A stretch of 64,000 bases of DNA from Phialocephala subalpina (GCA_900073065.1 FJOG01000068.1:1-64000); one strand, 5' to 3'. Numbered from the stretch's first letter, positions 24,369-36,639 are shown. The notes: generated by a model not told the origin, from the letters alone. Program-made: numbers and translations.

Positions 24369-25250
24369 CTGAATCCTCGATGTCCGTCCGGGTATCACCG
24401 AAGCCACACGATAATCACCCAATCATGTCCGGGGCAGCTGAGGCATGCTACAATCACCGACAACGGAGAGTGAAAACTGATGGGCTGAAGTGTTACGACT
24501 TGAAATCCTCGTTCGGCCACTAGGGTCGACCAGAAAAATGTAGAGTACTTCAAGCTCATTAAAGTTTTAAAGAGCGCTCTCCTCTCTTTCTTACTTGAAA
24601 AGATACGAGAGTCACTTCGATAAGTATCAATTGATTATCAAGTGACGAAGAATGGGGAAGTGCACCACTTGAAGGAAACGTAGTGCTGCGAAAGAAAAAT
24701 AGCCCATCAGTTCGATTCCGGTATCAAAGGTAGAATAGCAGGCTCGTTCCAAAGTAGGATTACATATGTGCAAGAAAAACGACCTCCTCTCAACTTGCTT
24801 TTCTTTTCATTATGCTCATCTCATCCATGCATCTACATCTTCCCAAGAACAAAAATAATCAACCACTTCTCAAATATACGCAAGCCACGTATCCATCCCA
24901 AGGCGCTATCTACAACGCATTGCTTCCCTCCCAAACGCCAGCCATGCTTGAATCACACCCCCATTTTCCACCCCTCAATCAGGTCTTTCCAAATGTATTG
25001 TATTCCGACCCAGAGGAGTAGAACTATTATCTGGGTAAAATACAATCGTGGAGGATGCAAATTCAGAGCCAGATTGCTAGAGTATTCTCAAGGATTGATT
25101 ATGTCAGACATGATGCATCAATCTGGTGGATGGCCAGCGACATTAAGGAAGGTCCTCAGGCCGAAGTCCTCGCTTCATGCGCAGCAGGGAAGTCAGCTAA
25201 TGCAGGGGTCTGAAATTAGGCTAGCCGTAAATGGTTAGTGCTGCATAAAA
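24369..25250. other. Intergenic, no gene seen
   Basis: AT-leaning, with scattered short frames on the plus strand (24768-25238) that show no domain. No RNA gene recognised. Confidence 0.4.
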
Positions 25251-25311
25251 TGTGGGTCAAAAATAAAATCATTGAGAGATGGGAACTGAAGCTGATTTCG
25301 AACTTTACTGT
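25251..25311 (-). repeat. 61-bp dispersed repeat, copy 2
   Basis: Inverted relative to the copy at 21720-21780. Lies about 120 bp beyond the stop of the Zn2Cys6 gene, immediately beside a small palindrome (AGAGGCATAGCCTCT, about 25312-25326). Confidence 0.7.
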
Positions 25312-25430
25312 AGAGGCATAGCCTCTGTTTAACTTTGCTTTACCAAAGACTATCGCTGAAACAAAACATTCATCAAACGCTAAGAACCGCAGCAAACACA
25401 AATCTCTGATCCGGCACCGACTTTTGCTGT

Positions 25431-26887
25431 TCAAAAGTTGGGCAGAATGTCCTCAACTAATTTCAGAAGCCCAAATTCTTCCCACTTCCCCTCGCTCTGC
25501 CTCAACTCCAGGTCCGCTCTCCTAATCTTCTCCTCTCCAACTTCCACCAAACTCTCAGCATACCTAGCAGGAAAAAGCGGAACAACAGTCAACACCAAAG
25601 CATAGAACAACGCTCCCAACAACACCTGTTCATCACACGTATTCGCCTTCCTCAAGTCCATCCAGAATAACCAAGACCTTAACCAAGCCAGTTGATGATA
25701 TGTATCATCATCAGATTCTGCTGCTAGCGCAGCGTCGACCGAATTAGCTAACTTCTCGAGGGCCTCGAATTCTGCTTCTCGCCATTTTTGAAGACCAAAA
25801 ATACAGCTGGCAGAGAAGATGGAGTCCAGGACGAGTTTTACCCGAGTGCGGATTTGCAATTTGTTGGCGGGGAGGGGTGGTGTGGCGAGGTTTGAGCGGA
25901 GTGAGAAGCTGCGGAGTTGGAAGGAGGAACCACAAAAGTCTGGGTAGACAGTTCGAAGTTTGGAAAGAATGATTTGTGTAAGAGCCTGGGAGATTCAAAG
26001 GTCAGTGAGGTCGTCCTCGGAAAAGAATGTTACCTACCTTTGAGTAACCGTCAACAAAGACAGCCCATTGTTCCCTAATCCACTCATCAGCAAGGCGACT
26101 CGGATAGAAAGCTGGGGAGATCAACCAATCCTGCGCTGTCCCAGCAAGGAAGATCGAGGCTGTGACTACCGCATCCGAATTGTTGGGTCCGAAAGTCAGG
26201 ATATCTTTCTGCAGCTGTCTCAAAGCAGAGCCAATGTGCTGGATGCAGACTTCCTGCGAGATCTGGCTTTTCGTGGCTTGGAAGTGCATATAGGCTGCAA
26301 AGCTCACTATGGCATGTTTCACACACTCGTGCTCTGCGGCTAAGAGATTGTACCTGTCATCTGATGAGTTTTCATGCCAGTGAACATCGTCGGCTCAAGA
26401 TTACTTAGGAGTATAGTGCTGAGCAATTGTCAAGAGGCAACTGCGGGGCATTGGTCGCCTTCTCGAGATTTCTTGTGCCTGTTGGATAACCGAGATTGTG
26501 GAGGATGGAATGTCCCGGTGATGTGGGGGACAGTAGTACATCTGGAAGTCCCGAGGCGAGATCTTGGTGAGCCATGCCTGCTCCGATGCTTGGAAGGAGG
26601 CCGGTGGCTGTTTGTCTACATCATTTGGGCACGTCTGGGGAAGGACCTGGGTGTAGCTACATTCTCGTCCTAATCGAAGACAGTTTCCACTATACTGGTA
26701 TCAGTCGTGATTCATGGTCGAGGTTGGATATTAATCGGGGTGCCTCATGCAGGCGTCGACAATGGAGAAGATGGGTGTCTGTTACCCGAGCTCACCAATA
26801 GGGAAGCCGTTCATCACAGCGAACATGTCGTTCCTTGCAGGTCAAACATCCTTTCTTAGATCTAGCGTGCGTGCGACGACGTATCAT
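25431..26887 (-). pseudogene. Zn2Cys6 transcription factor, frame-broken
   Basis: The ATG at 26885-26887 starts MIRRRTHARSKKGCLTCKER. The binuclear zinc cluster is complete once an intron is removed: CLTCKERHVRC...LPYC | GNCLRLGREC, with donor gtgagctc and acceptor gtatag near 26690-26815. The C-terminal part (KHAIVSFAAYMHFQ...SDAVVTASIFLAGTAQDWLI, ending ILPNF) matches the regulatory domain of Upc2-like fungal factors. Between them the open frame changes at least twice (linker GLPDVLLSPTSPGHSILHNL to LLSNLEPTMFTG, and again near 26355 before RYNLLAAEHECVKHA). These may be indels, although one could be a missed intron. The factor would bind CGG-type sites in the nucleus; the target genes are unknown. 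Confidence 0.7.
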
Positions 26888-27887
26888 AGAGCTCGATGTG
26901 TTGGAGTCTGTTGTTGTGGTAGCCATTGTATATAGGTCCAGTCGTTTCTATGTTCTGTATCGACCCATTTGAATCTCTGTCAAGATTTGGCACTTGAATC
27001 ATTCCAGCAAGGGCATTATATGTAATCTGAAGTTTTGAGGTATTTGAAATCGTGTTGAGCATTTCTCGTAGGGCTGAAGTTTGACTTGGAGAAGCCGGTG
27101 AAGCTATACCTGAATTGGCACACAAGACCAAGGGGTTCGGCTCAACCGTCTCTTTGTCATTGCAGCTAAAGGTCAAATTAACCAGACCCAAGAAGCTCGC
27201 TGGTTAATTCGTGTTTCCGTTGCATGATCACGCCGTCATTTGGAAGACCGTTTAGATTTCGCTGTCTCGAATTGGTCCTCCGGGAGAGCTTCGGGTTGGT
27301 GGGGAAGGCGCCGGAGGAGCAGCGTACTCGGCTGACAACCAACCAAGAAACCTTATGAATTCCAAAGAGAAGAGATGCTTCGTGCATGCCGAGATATCGA
27401 CGTTCGAGATGTGGCCGGGGGAGATTGTCATCCACATAAATGTTCCCTGCTGATTGGAGAGCTGAAATAAGATGCTTACACGACGACTGCATCCTTGGCG
27501 AGCGAATGGGGAGGCCAGCATCCCAGCTTGCCAAGGCTTTGGAGGCGGTATACCGTGTGCCACAGCTTTGATGAAGGAGATACCGGCGTGGGCTGTAAGT
27601 TGATGATGGTAATCCAAAAATCGAGTGTTTGTCAATCAAGTGAAAACAACTGATTCATTCTTGATTTGTGTAATTTTCGAAGCCATAAGCAAGCACACAC
27701 TCCTCAAAATTGAGGCGAAGAGACTTAAATGTGAGCATCCTCAAGTTCGACTGTTCGATAATATTTCAGGGAAATTTCACAAACATATAGTCCTTGGTAT
27801 TTTCAGGACATTGGAGTCATCCTAGATAATCAAATCCGGTGGAAAATTGGCGGTTCTTGAACTTCCTGTCGTATCTGCTCCAATGGC
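26888..27887. other. No recognisable gene
   Basis: Two overlapping minus frames (27178-27639 and 27252-27635) and one reaching 26862 are open but carry no motif I recognise. They may be remnants of another damaged gene in this corridor. Confidence 0.35.
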
Positions 27888-29060
27888 TCATATATGACTT
27901 GCTTCATCTTGCCGCAACTTGTCAATAATCTCCATAATCTCCTCTGCAACAAAGCGGGGATCATCCCTATGTATAAGATGTCCAGTGCCTTTCTTGGAAA
28001 TAGGTCCCTTGCTGAGACCTGGCCTCGTGAGTCTCGCAAGACCTTTATTGTATTCGTGCCATTGCGGACCAAAATATAATTCTGACATGATCTTCGGAAA
28101 CTTCACCGCCTGTACCATCATCAGCTCGGAATTCCGCACTGGGTGAAGGATATGCATACTTTCCATATATCTTTAACAAATTTTGCACGATCGTGCTCGA
28201 TGACCGTAACATACGGCGTCCGAGATGAAGGGCCTACGATCTTCGGCTCATCGGAATGTGGGAGAAGAGATGGAAGGTTGCCTCTCCAAAGCCCCTCCTT
28301 ATTCGGGGACGTCGAACCATAGACAGCACCAATGATTCTTCTCGCATCATAGCAAATTTTGGCAGTGACACCATCAGGTAACGATCCCACATCGAAATCA
28401 GGTGCTTGCGGATCTGGGAAAAGAGAGATTGTGTCCGAGTTGGCAAGGGTCGAGTCGACAATAACCAAAGCAGATACTGTCTTCGGATACGCGCCAGCAT
28501 AGAGTCGACAGATCGCGGCGCCAATGGAGCTTGCCACGAATAATATCTTCAAGCAATCGATGCCATCCTCATGGGTTCCAAGTTTCCGTTGTCCAATTTG
28601 CGATACCAGATCCCGAATGTCGTGAGCAGCGTCCAGGCAGTCTCGCCCATGACCCTTAGGTCTACCGGGCATGTCTGCGTTCTTCCCAACCGACTTTCCT
28701 TGTCCCACTCGATCATAAACAAGCATAGGAGGTAGATTCCCAGCACCTTCGAGCTCCAGTAATGCATCGATTGTCAGGTGCCATATCGACCCAGGGTTGT
28801 CGATGCCGGTGGCGAAGACGACTATAGATAAATCAGTATGTGGTTTGAAGTATGATTTGGGAGTCGGGGAGCTGAGGAGCCGAGAGGAGCCGAGTCCGCA
28901 ATACTCGCGAAGAGCTCGACTCTCCATATCTCTTCAAATAAAGGGCACATTCTCACGTACTGAGAGTATCTCGAGGAAGACCTCGTCTTGGAGGTGTGTA
29001 CAATGTACAACTCAGATGAATTGAATTGTCTCTTGCGAGAGGAACGAAGAACGTCTCCAT
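27888..29060 (-). CDS. Alpha/beta hydrolase with introner-like intron
   Basis: The ATG at 29060 gives METFFVPLARDNSIHLSCTL...PRDTL, then the intron 28960-28822, then IVFATGIDNPGSIWHLTID. The nucleophile elbow is VASSIGAA (Ser; the usual first Gly is Ala). Downstream, PQWHEYNKGLARLT and GTGHLIHRDDPRFVAEEI carry the C-terminal His of the triad. Length (about 330 aa) fits small fungal hydrolases; substrate unknown. A one-base shift near 28163 (HDRAKFVKD to YMESMHILHP) separates the body from the last 90 residues. Without correction the protein ends at 28121, losing the His. That break may be real decay or a sequencing error. The intron is the notable part: it matches one in the kinase gene at 43 kb. 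Confidence 0.75.
28822..28960 (-). mobile_element. Introner-like element (intron copy B)
   Basis: A 139-nt intron of the hydrolase. Donor GTACGTGAG, branch-like ACTGATTT and acceptor TCTATAG are all present, and removal joins PRDTL to IVFATG in frame. It aligns end to end with 43727-43855 at about 84% identity (about 109 of 129 aligned positions by hand), apart from a 10-bp tandem duplication (TCGGCTCCTC) that explains its extra length. Both copies can form the hairpin CGAGT-7nt-ACTCG inside an outer GAG(C/T)C/GGCTC stem. Confidence 0.8.
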
Positions 29061-29957
29061 GTTGAATCTGACGTAAGCTATACTCCAGGCTCTCGTGGCT
29101 GGAAAGCAGACCTCTCGCGGCTGAACAATGCTACAAATCCAAAATTTAACGTGCTCAAATAATTATCCGAGCAGAAAAATAGAGCTAATAAAGTAAACTT
29201 TCAAAAGTGCAAGAGATATCGAGTAAGTCCAAGAAAGAAGGTAGCTTGAGCGACATGTTATACCCGCGGCTGACGATGGTAGAGACCCCACCGCCGCGCC
29301 CTGAAAGGGAAGTTCTCCGAGGAAATTGAATCTTAGGCGTAAACAATAGCCTATTCAACTCTTGGGATGGCCGCGATATGAGATCCTGGGGTGCTGCATA
29401 CTACCATGGGATGCAACCTTGAGCCACCATGTCGGGAGGCGTCGCGGTTCTCCTCGTAGCGTATTTAGGTTGCGAGTTCGCCTGCTCTCACTGAAGGGAC
29501 CATCATTGAAACAGCTCAATCCCGTAAATCTGTCGAGCAGGAATGTTGTGGTGATGGGTAGGAGGAAGGTCGTTGCATCGTGAAAATATTTTCGGAAGTG
29601 TTCAAGCACTTCGGCGAGCTTCTTGGACGACGACATGTCTTAGATAAGCCGTAAAGAGACACAAAGCTGCCAAATCCTGCAAGTACACTTCCATCGAGAT
29701 TCATTGTTAGATTTAGATCATTCACATACTTTGAGGCCTGGAAACCACGTGAGATCCTTCTTGACTTGGCCATCAATGGTCACGTGAACTCTTGAGCGAG
29801 GGGTGACCAAGAGTCCAGCTGTCAAAGTTCTCAACTTAAGTGAATACATGTATGATCATGGAGTTCTTAAAATCTGTTGGTACTTTTGCAACTGTCTCGG
29901 CAGTACTGAATCCCGTAGGAAGAGCCTCGTTGTAGAAATGATCAAGTCCCTCAAACT
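29061..29957. other. Intergenic or remnant sequence
   Basis: Minus frames 29355-29636 and 29516-29776 look weakly coding (for example VNDLNLTMNLDGSVLAGFGS and LAEVLEHFRKYFHDATTF) but have no recognisable domain. They may be the decayed 3' part of the adjacent DUF3176-like gene or another fragment. Confidence 0.35.
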
Positions 29958-31138
29958 TCACACCGCTAAAGCCATTCTCCAAAGGTGAATGCCTCTCCTC
30001 CCTTCCTTGATTGATGAGAAGGCAATCGAGCCGTTGAAGTGATCACTGGTTGTGATATTCAGTGACTTTCCAACTGTTCGATGAAAGGAGAGATAGACAC
30101 CATTCGGAAGAGTTCTGACGAGAAGATTTGGCTCGTTTGTGGTGTTGGCTATGTGATCGGAGATATCCACTGTCTGAGAGCACACACTAAGAGAGTGAAA
30201 GATTTCCCAAGTACAGTTTCTTGTCGCGCATTGTGGCTCGAGTAATGCGAGCGGGGAAGAAGAATCGGCATAGAGGCCGGCATTCACCGCGTCTCGCATT
30301 GATGCTGTGATATCATCTGCTCTAAGTTAACGACGCTTATTCCGAGTCTAATGGGTATTATGGCATACCATTTCTGGCACTAATCTGTAGAGGATTCTCC
30401 GATATCGAATCTGCCAGGTAACTGTCTGCTCTTGCTGCGACCGCCGTGTCAACACAAATTGGAAGAGTGGGATAGCTGACTACCTGTTGTGTAACTGGCG
30501 AGGCTGCAGTGGCAATTACGGTGATGAGGGCGCAAGCTCCAGCAAGTTTACTTGATTGGATCAGCACGTACTCTGATGGGACGAGAATGTCTCTCACAAG
30601 ATTGGTAATTTGAAAAAGAAAGTGAAGGATCCCCATGCCCCTCGACTTGCTTCATCAAAGGCGCCAAATTGGACCAGTTTCTTTGCCTTGCCACAGAACC
30701 ACATCCATTTCAGCTGACCTATACACTCGCTGACTGGCTTCATCAGTGCGAGTTCAGTCAACGTCGTCAAGACCGACACCACAGTGTTAAGAGAAAGCTC
30801 GTAAGCCCATTCTGGGACCTTCTTCTGGTTCGATATCTGAAGCACGACGCTAGAGCAGCGATGCAAAGGATGCTGGATGCCCAGGTCGCGACTTCGAAAC
30901 CCCAGTCTTGAATGAACGTCCTGCCGGAGGTTACTCCGTTTCGAGAGAACTCTGCCGATCCGCTCAAGCTTCTCCTTCCTGCCAGGTATTCTTCATTCCC
31001 AATCCCGGTAGTGTTCTTCTCTGATTCGAATCCCTGGAGATCACCATCCACATTGGCGAGAAGGCTCCCACTCGACGGATTCGACATTCGATCAATGTGG
31101 TCCGAATCGGGATTGCGCGGCATTTTTGACGATCGCAT
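29958..31138 (-). pseudogene. DUF3176-family membrane protein, broken
   Basis: The ATG near 31138 precedes a soluble leader, then a membrane segment (WGFEVATWASSILCIAALAS). The DUF3176 hallmark follows: VPEWAYELSLNTVVSVLTTL and ECIGQLKWMWF...FDEASRGAWGS. Introns fit at about 30548-30600 (gtgagag...atcaag, joining LPIF to KLAGACALITV) and at about 30308-30355 (gtatgcc...ttagag, joining SARN to ADDITASMRD). The sequence then continues ASPVTQQVVSYP and CATRNCTWEIF. A one-base shift is required near 30855, between the first membrane segment and NQKKVPEWAYE. The expected C-terminal third is not clear and the frame closes at 29958. The family consists of fungal plasma-membrane-type proteins of unknown function. 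Confidence 0.65.
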
Positions 31139-32725
31139 GGTCCTCTCATGCCAAAAGACGACTAAATTTGAGATAGAAGTCTTCGCGGAAAACGAGGCTG
31201 TAAGCAATGCAAAGGGAAAGTATGATCAAAAAATTAGGCTAGGAGGAGGAACCTGTATAAAAGTATCAGTACGATCCCCTGCGAGGCTCAAATTCCACGC
31301 CTTCCTGATTGATGTTATGCAGCGATGGGCCGAAGTAATGGTCCTTCCTCAATCGATTTTGTTGAATGCAACTCAGTGCTGACACCATACCGAATCTCTC
31401 TGTGCGGGCTTGAGGGACCCTAGCCCTCACAAGGGCGAGGCTGTGCATCTCCACCGGATCTTATTGTTGATGTTTCTCCACATGCAGAGCACACTGAAAC
31501 CAAATTAGCCGCCAACATGTAGACAACTTGCCGTGTGGCTGGGGCTGAATCTCAACGTCCTCCGAGTCGTGCGTGTGAGCCCGCAAGATAATCTGAAGTG
31601 TTACAATGCCGAAAAGCGGACGAAAATCCTAGGGGTTAGGAGGCTCTTGCCAAGCAACAAAGCTTCGTGGTCAGCTATCAAGGACCGAGATAAGTCGTGT
31701 AATACCAACACCATACGCTACCGTTCGAGATTTGGGGGCCACGATTCCATGAAATCTGGGAGCAATTCATCGATCTTTCGGCCAGTAATTGCAAATGTCC
31801 GACGTCACGAGGATTGCTACTCACTATAGAAGTGCTTTGATTAGGCCGTGCATGGCGAAGAATGGTGTGTAATTCGTCCCCATCGTGACTAGAACTATTA
31901 GGAACCGCAATTATACTTATGAGACTGAGAGGAGACGCATAGTCAATGTTATGGTTTGGATTGTGAGAGTATCAAAGAAGAAAAGAAGGAAAATCGTTGT
32001 TGATCTGAAGCGGGAAGGAGATTAAGCTGCGTCGTTCTGGGAAGGTACAACGAGCTAGAGCGGGAAACACTTGTCCTCGTTCCAAAACTACCCTCCCCTA
32101 CTTGAAAACCAACGCTGAATATAATGTCCCTCAGACTTAAAAAAACCCTTTAACTGAGATACGTTACTTCAAAATCAGACAAGCAAAACCACCTCACCAA
32201 CGACAACAAAACACAAGGGAACCACGGATCGAAATTGTTGCGTTACGAATCTCGCATTCTATCTCCATGCCCACTTCACTCCACTCATTCTTCATCCAGC
32301 ACCAGAATGCATGCATCAATCATCTCCGATGCAAAGATTTCACACCTTCCATGACCCCATACCCATTACTATTTACAATACAAACACAAACACCTAATAA
32401 CCCCCCATGCTATGACCAATCGATTCCTCACCCGAGAAAAAAGTAATCTCAATGAGTTCCATAAACGCCGTTTTCTTATGCAGTGCTTCCGTGTGTTCTG
32501 TGTCCCGCCCCGAGACACCCAGAACTAAACGTCTGTATCGTATCATCATGCTGCTTAACTTGCTGTTGAGCAGCTGTGTAATTATATGAAGAGAGGTAAG
32601 AAGGAGAAGAGTGGCGGTGAAAGTCGGCGTGGAATAATGATACAGTGGGGTTGTGAGCCCATAGTGGCTCGGCACGCCGCTTCATCGCCTGGACTGGTGA
32701 GATGGTGGCAGGCTTGATGAATTCT
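31139..32725. other. Intergenic, no gene seen
   Basis: No conserved frame or RNA gene recognised. The part near 32000-32725 is the 3' flank of CDC27. Confidence 0.45.
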
Positions 32726-35301
32726 TCAAGCTGTCATGCTGTTCTCGTAGTCTTCATCATCTTCTTCAATACTCTCGATTGCTTCCTTGATTTGCTGGCT
32801 TGCCTGGACAACATGTTAGCAGAATTAACAAAGAGAACAATGGGAGTGTATACCTTAGGGTCCAAATTCAACGCGATCGTGAAGTGGTGTACAGCAAGGC
32901 CGCGTTCTCTCAGACTCTTGTACAATCTCCCAAGCAAGAAATGTACCATAGCTTCGTCAGGAGCCATGTCTTTCAGAACATTCAGCTCACTCAGAGCTGC
33001 ATGAAGGTCTCCTAATGCCATTAATGTCCGTGCCTTCTTGAATCTGGTCAATGTTGATCGAGGTGCCAAATCGGTAGCCTTGGTGAAGTAGGCAAGCGCT
33101 TGTCGGGGATCCTTCTGTTTCTCGAGCACCGTTCCAATGCAGCAGATCAGAACAGCATTCGTAGGATTGATGCGCGAAGCAGCGTCGAAATGGAAGAATG
33201 CCTTATCATAGCTCCCAAGTTTCTCGTAGACCCGACCAACACCATACCATGCATTGTAATGCCGTTTGTCAGCAGTGATGCCATCTCGATAGGATTTGAG
33301 GGCTTTCTCGTACTCCTCGTTTGCGACATGCTCGTGACCTTGCAGTGTAAACGCGTAGGCGAAAGACGGGTCGAGTTGGGTTGCACGTCTGAAGGACTTG
33401 AGTGCTTGTTCGTGATCTCGGGCTAGTGACCAGGAGTTCCCAAGAGCACACCAAGCTTGCGGGGACTTCCATGACGAATCAATAAGCTCGTGAGCAAGGA
33501 ATGCGAGATCTGTTTCTCGCTTCAAGTGCCATAGGATTGTGGAGTAGATCTCCATATCTTCGTATCGGGTGGGTGCAACCTGTCTGATGCGCCTGTAATA
33601 TTTCTCAGCCTCTACATAAGCTGCTTGCTCATAATAAGCACGGCCGATTTGAGCCATCACCCAAGGAGTCTCCAATTGTTGCCGAGGAAGTTGGTTGTAC
33701 AGCTGTAACGCATCCGCACATTCGAATTTAGACAAGGCGAAATACCCACTGCCAAAAGTTTTGAAGAGATCGAGTAAGAATTTCAAGGCAGCCTCCTGCT
33801 TCACCGAGTCCGGCTCCAATGTCTTTAGAGGAGGTATACTTGTAACGGTGCCAACCCACGACCGCGAACTGGTCTCTCTTTGATCTACATCCATGGGCTC
33901 TTGCTCGACCGGCTTTCTATTTCCACTGACTTGACGACCGACGGTTGAGGTGGTGGAATTTGGTCTCATGATCTTCGATATGGGCTGTCTCGTCTTCTTC
34001 AACTCTCGCCCACCTGGGGGGCCGACACTCGAGGTAGCACTTGATAATTTCGTACTTGTTGGCCGGATTTGATTGAACAGCCTAACACTTCTCCTTTGTG
34101 GCGCGCCCGGATCTTCCGAGCTCTGTCGCGGTACAACCTGCCCTGAAATCGTTCTTTTCCGCTCTTGTGTTGCATGTGAAGAAACACTATTCGATCGAAG
34201 GGCGTGAGCAGCTGCTGATTCTTCGACATGCTCCTCGTATGGAACTGCTCGGGGCATAGGCAGCTTCTGCGATCGTTTTGTAGATATCCCACGGCTCATC
34301 TTCGGTGCATCCACTGAGAAATCCATCCCAAGTCCTTGTAATGTTCGAGTCTTCCGCGCAGGAGCAGGCGGAGCCTCTGTTGAGTACGCTGACACGATAC
34401 CAGGATCCCTTCGGTTCTGAGTCGCATCGATGATTGCGCTTGGCCCTGTTGGTGTTTCCATAGCTTCTGGTCCAATGCCCCCGCCTCCTGCAGCCGGAAT
34501 ATTTGTCAAACTCGGATTGCTCTCGTTCAATTTCTGTGACATCCCCAATGTTCCAAAAAGTCCTCCCGCAAAGCCTCGAGTTGGGACATGATTAAAGGGG
34601 TCTGGGGTCTCGCTGACGACGGACGTGGGCCGAGTGCTAGGTCGATTTCGTTCCTGCTCAGGCATCGTTGAAAGTGTAGATCCCCTGGACGACTGTGAAT
34701 CGAAATCTTCTGGGTAGATAGCCTTTATCGCTGCCTCCATCTCCGGATTCATCTTGAAGATGTTGTTGACTCGCATGTGAACACCCATATCACAGAGACT
34801 CGTGAATGCGTCCCACATGAAGGGATTTAGCTTCAGCGACTCCTCGAAGCAGCGGATTGCCTTAATTCTATCCTCATACCCGTGATAGAGCTTCCCCAGT
34901 AAACATGTGGCGGCGGCTGCATCTGGTAATAGTTGTCGTGATGTTGCTGTATGCCTTCCAAAGTTGTTCTTTGCGCCCCATAGCGCTCTGCTCTTCTCCA
35001 TAGCTGATATTCCTTCCTTGTATCTGTGCAAAGCCAAGCAAGCCTGTGCAAACACGTAGGCACATCCGAGTTGGCCTCCTCTCGACCCCGCCGGCTTCGA
35101 GTATTCGAATGCTGAACCGTAGTCGCCCAAGCGAAGGTGGCATTGTGACAGGAGGTGTGCGGATTCGGTAGATCGACTGTCGATTGCCGCGAGACGTTCA
35201 GCGTAGAAGAGGGCATTCTTGAGGAGGTTGTTGTCGAGGTGATAGTAGACAAGCTGCCGCAGCTGGTTCACCACGCAGGTGTTCGACGGTTTGCTTGCCA
35301 T
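32726..35301 (-). CDS. CDC27: Anaphase-promoting complex subunit 3 (CDC27 / bimA)
   Basis: 841 residues from the ATG at 35301, in two exons (35301-32854 and 32803-32726). The short 3' intron (gtatac...gtccag) replaces a wrong read-through tail with ASQQIKEAIESIEEDDEDYE and stop. N-terminal TPRs (about 1-210) include the APC3 signature LYHGYEDRIKAIRCFEESLKLNPF. A Ser/Pro-rich low-complexity middle follows (about 220-500), then tandem TPRs at about 530-830 (ALGNSWSLARDHEQALKSFRRATQLDPSF; YNAWYGVGRVYEKLGSYDKAFFHF). In other fungi CDC27/bimA is a scaffold of the APC/C ubiquitin ligase and receives the IR tails of activators. The frame is intact. It starts the conserved housekeeping block. Confidence 0.95.
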
Positions 35302-36147
35302 CTTTGTGCCGTGAAGAGAGGAAGATCCTTGGGTCGATTGTAGTTGATGTTATGACGGTCTAGCCATGTAGCCAGAGACCTGACTGATCAGCGGTTATTT
35401 CGATGTCGAGGCCGGTCTTTGTCCGAGCACTCTCTTCTCTCGTTCCTTCTTTGCTGCGCGGTATCTGCGATGGAGAACAATGACGATCTGCGAGCAGTCG
35501 TTACGAGTCGTGAGAGATCATTAGAATTATTGTTGAAAGTGACGTCGAAGGAAATAGTGAATCGATGGCCAGGCGTGATCGAGTACCCGCGAAAACAACA
35601 AGAGCGTCGCCTGAAATAACGAGAGGAAGAAGAGAATCCGCCACACAATCCACACGCCGAAAACAATGGCTGAACTCCGCAAAGGCTGCCGCTGTCAGAG
35701 GAAAAAGGTTGTATGATATTGAAGAGGTTGGCTATAGTAGCTGCGTCAACAACGTTCCTGGTTCATAGCTCTCGCGATGTTATGGTTTGCAAGCGGCGGT
35801 AAAATCTATTGGCTGGGAACGTTGAAGTCTGGCGTAGCAACAGCCAAAGCGCTTATGTCAGCGAGGAGGGGCCAAAGCGACGACACCTTTTCAGCCAGGT
35901 TCAGCCTCGTCTATTATTTTTTACGATTGGAACAACGAGTCTTGTCATTTCACGGGTTCTGAATTCACGATTGGGTGGGATATCTTCTGCCATTCCGACA
36001 TTCGAGCTCGCACCGACGCGACTCGGACTTGAACCAAACCCCAACAGCGAAGCCGAAGCCTTCTTTGATCACTCGCACGCACACGACCGACGTCAATCAA
36101 TTCGAATACCTTCCTCTGCTGACTCTGTACATACACACGAAGACAAG
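35302..36147. other. Divergent promoter region of CDC27 and the TMEM208-like gene
   Basis: 845 bp between head-to-head start codons. Contains several short frames in both directions but no domain. A leader rich in ACA/CGA words precedes the ATG at 36148. Confidence 0.5.
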
Positions 36148-36639
36148 ATGGCACAAAAGGCAAAGAAAGACCGCGCGAAGTCAAATATAGCCTCTCTCAA
36201 CAATCTCCACATCGGAACTCTCGCTATAAACGTCATATTCCTCCTCTTCAACCTTCTCTTCAAGCGCCGATCCCTTGTCGCCTACCTCATCTTTTCCATT
36301 CCTTGCGGAGCAGCAGAATATATCCTCGAGACCACTGGAAGACCGAAGTATGATACCAATACCAAGGCTTTGAAGAATGCTGGCGAGGATTTGTCTGCTG
36401 CCGGGTTGACGGAGTATATGTTTGACATCATTTGGGTCACTTGGTTGAGCTTGATTTGTGTCATTTTCTTTGGCAATTGGGGATGGATTATGTATAGTGT
36501 TGTGCCGATTTATGGCGCGTATAAGGGATATGGATTGTTGGGAATGGCTAGAGGGATGATGGGAGGTGCACAGACGGGGCAGATGCCTGATGAACAGGTG
36601 GCGATGGCTGGAAACAGGAAGCAAAGGAGAGCTGCATGA
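36148..36639 (+). CDS. TMEM208 / Snd2-like ER membrane protein
   Basis: 163 residues with no intron. The start is chosen at MAQKAKKDRAKSNIASLNNL because upstream sequence in the same frame is leader-like. Features: a basic N-terminus, a hydrophobic pair (LHIGTLAINVIFLLFNLLF and SLVAYLIFSIPCGAAEYILE), then DIIWVTWLSLICVIFFGNWG-MYSVVPIYGAY, and a basic C-terminal tail ending in KQRRAA. This is the layout of TMEM208 (DUF788), the Snd2/Env10 component of the SRP-independent ER targeting route in yeast. It is intact and length fits the family. Confidence 0.9.
   Translation: MAQKAKKDRAKSNIASLNNLHIGTLAINVIFLLFNLLFKRRSLVAYLIFSIPCGAAEYILETTGRPKYDTNTKALKNAGEDLSAAGLTEYMFDIIWVTWLSLICVIFFGNWGWIMYSVVPIYGAYKGYGLLGMARGMMGGAQTGQMPDEQVAMAGNRKQRRAA

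Noticed and set aside
24650..24735. Possible tRNA: GTTCGATTCC resembles a B box near 24713
   Set aside because: The T-stem does not pair and no A box or acceptor stem can be found upstream.
21720..25311. Idea that the shared VKFEI-FSS peptide is an amyloid signalling motif for the HeLo-type kinase
   Set aside because: It does not match the HET-s, PP or sigma motif patterns, and neither copy is in frame with a HeLo-type gene.
28121..28927. Hydrolase start at the in-frame M inside the introner (MESRALREY...)
   Set aside because: That stretch is intron: it matches the 43-kb intron, has full splice signals, and the upstream exon from 29060 restores the hydrolase N-terminus.
32734..32853. CDC27 C-terminus as the read-through tail ending KKMMKTTRTA
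   Set aside because: A 50-nt GT-AG intron (32804-32853) gives the acidic ending typical of the family instead.
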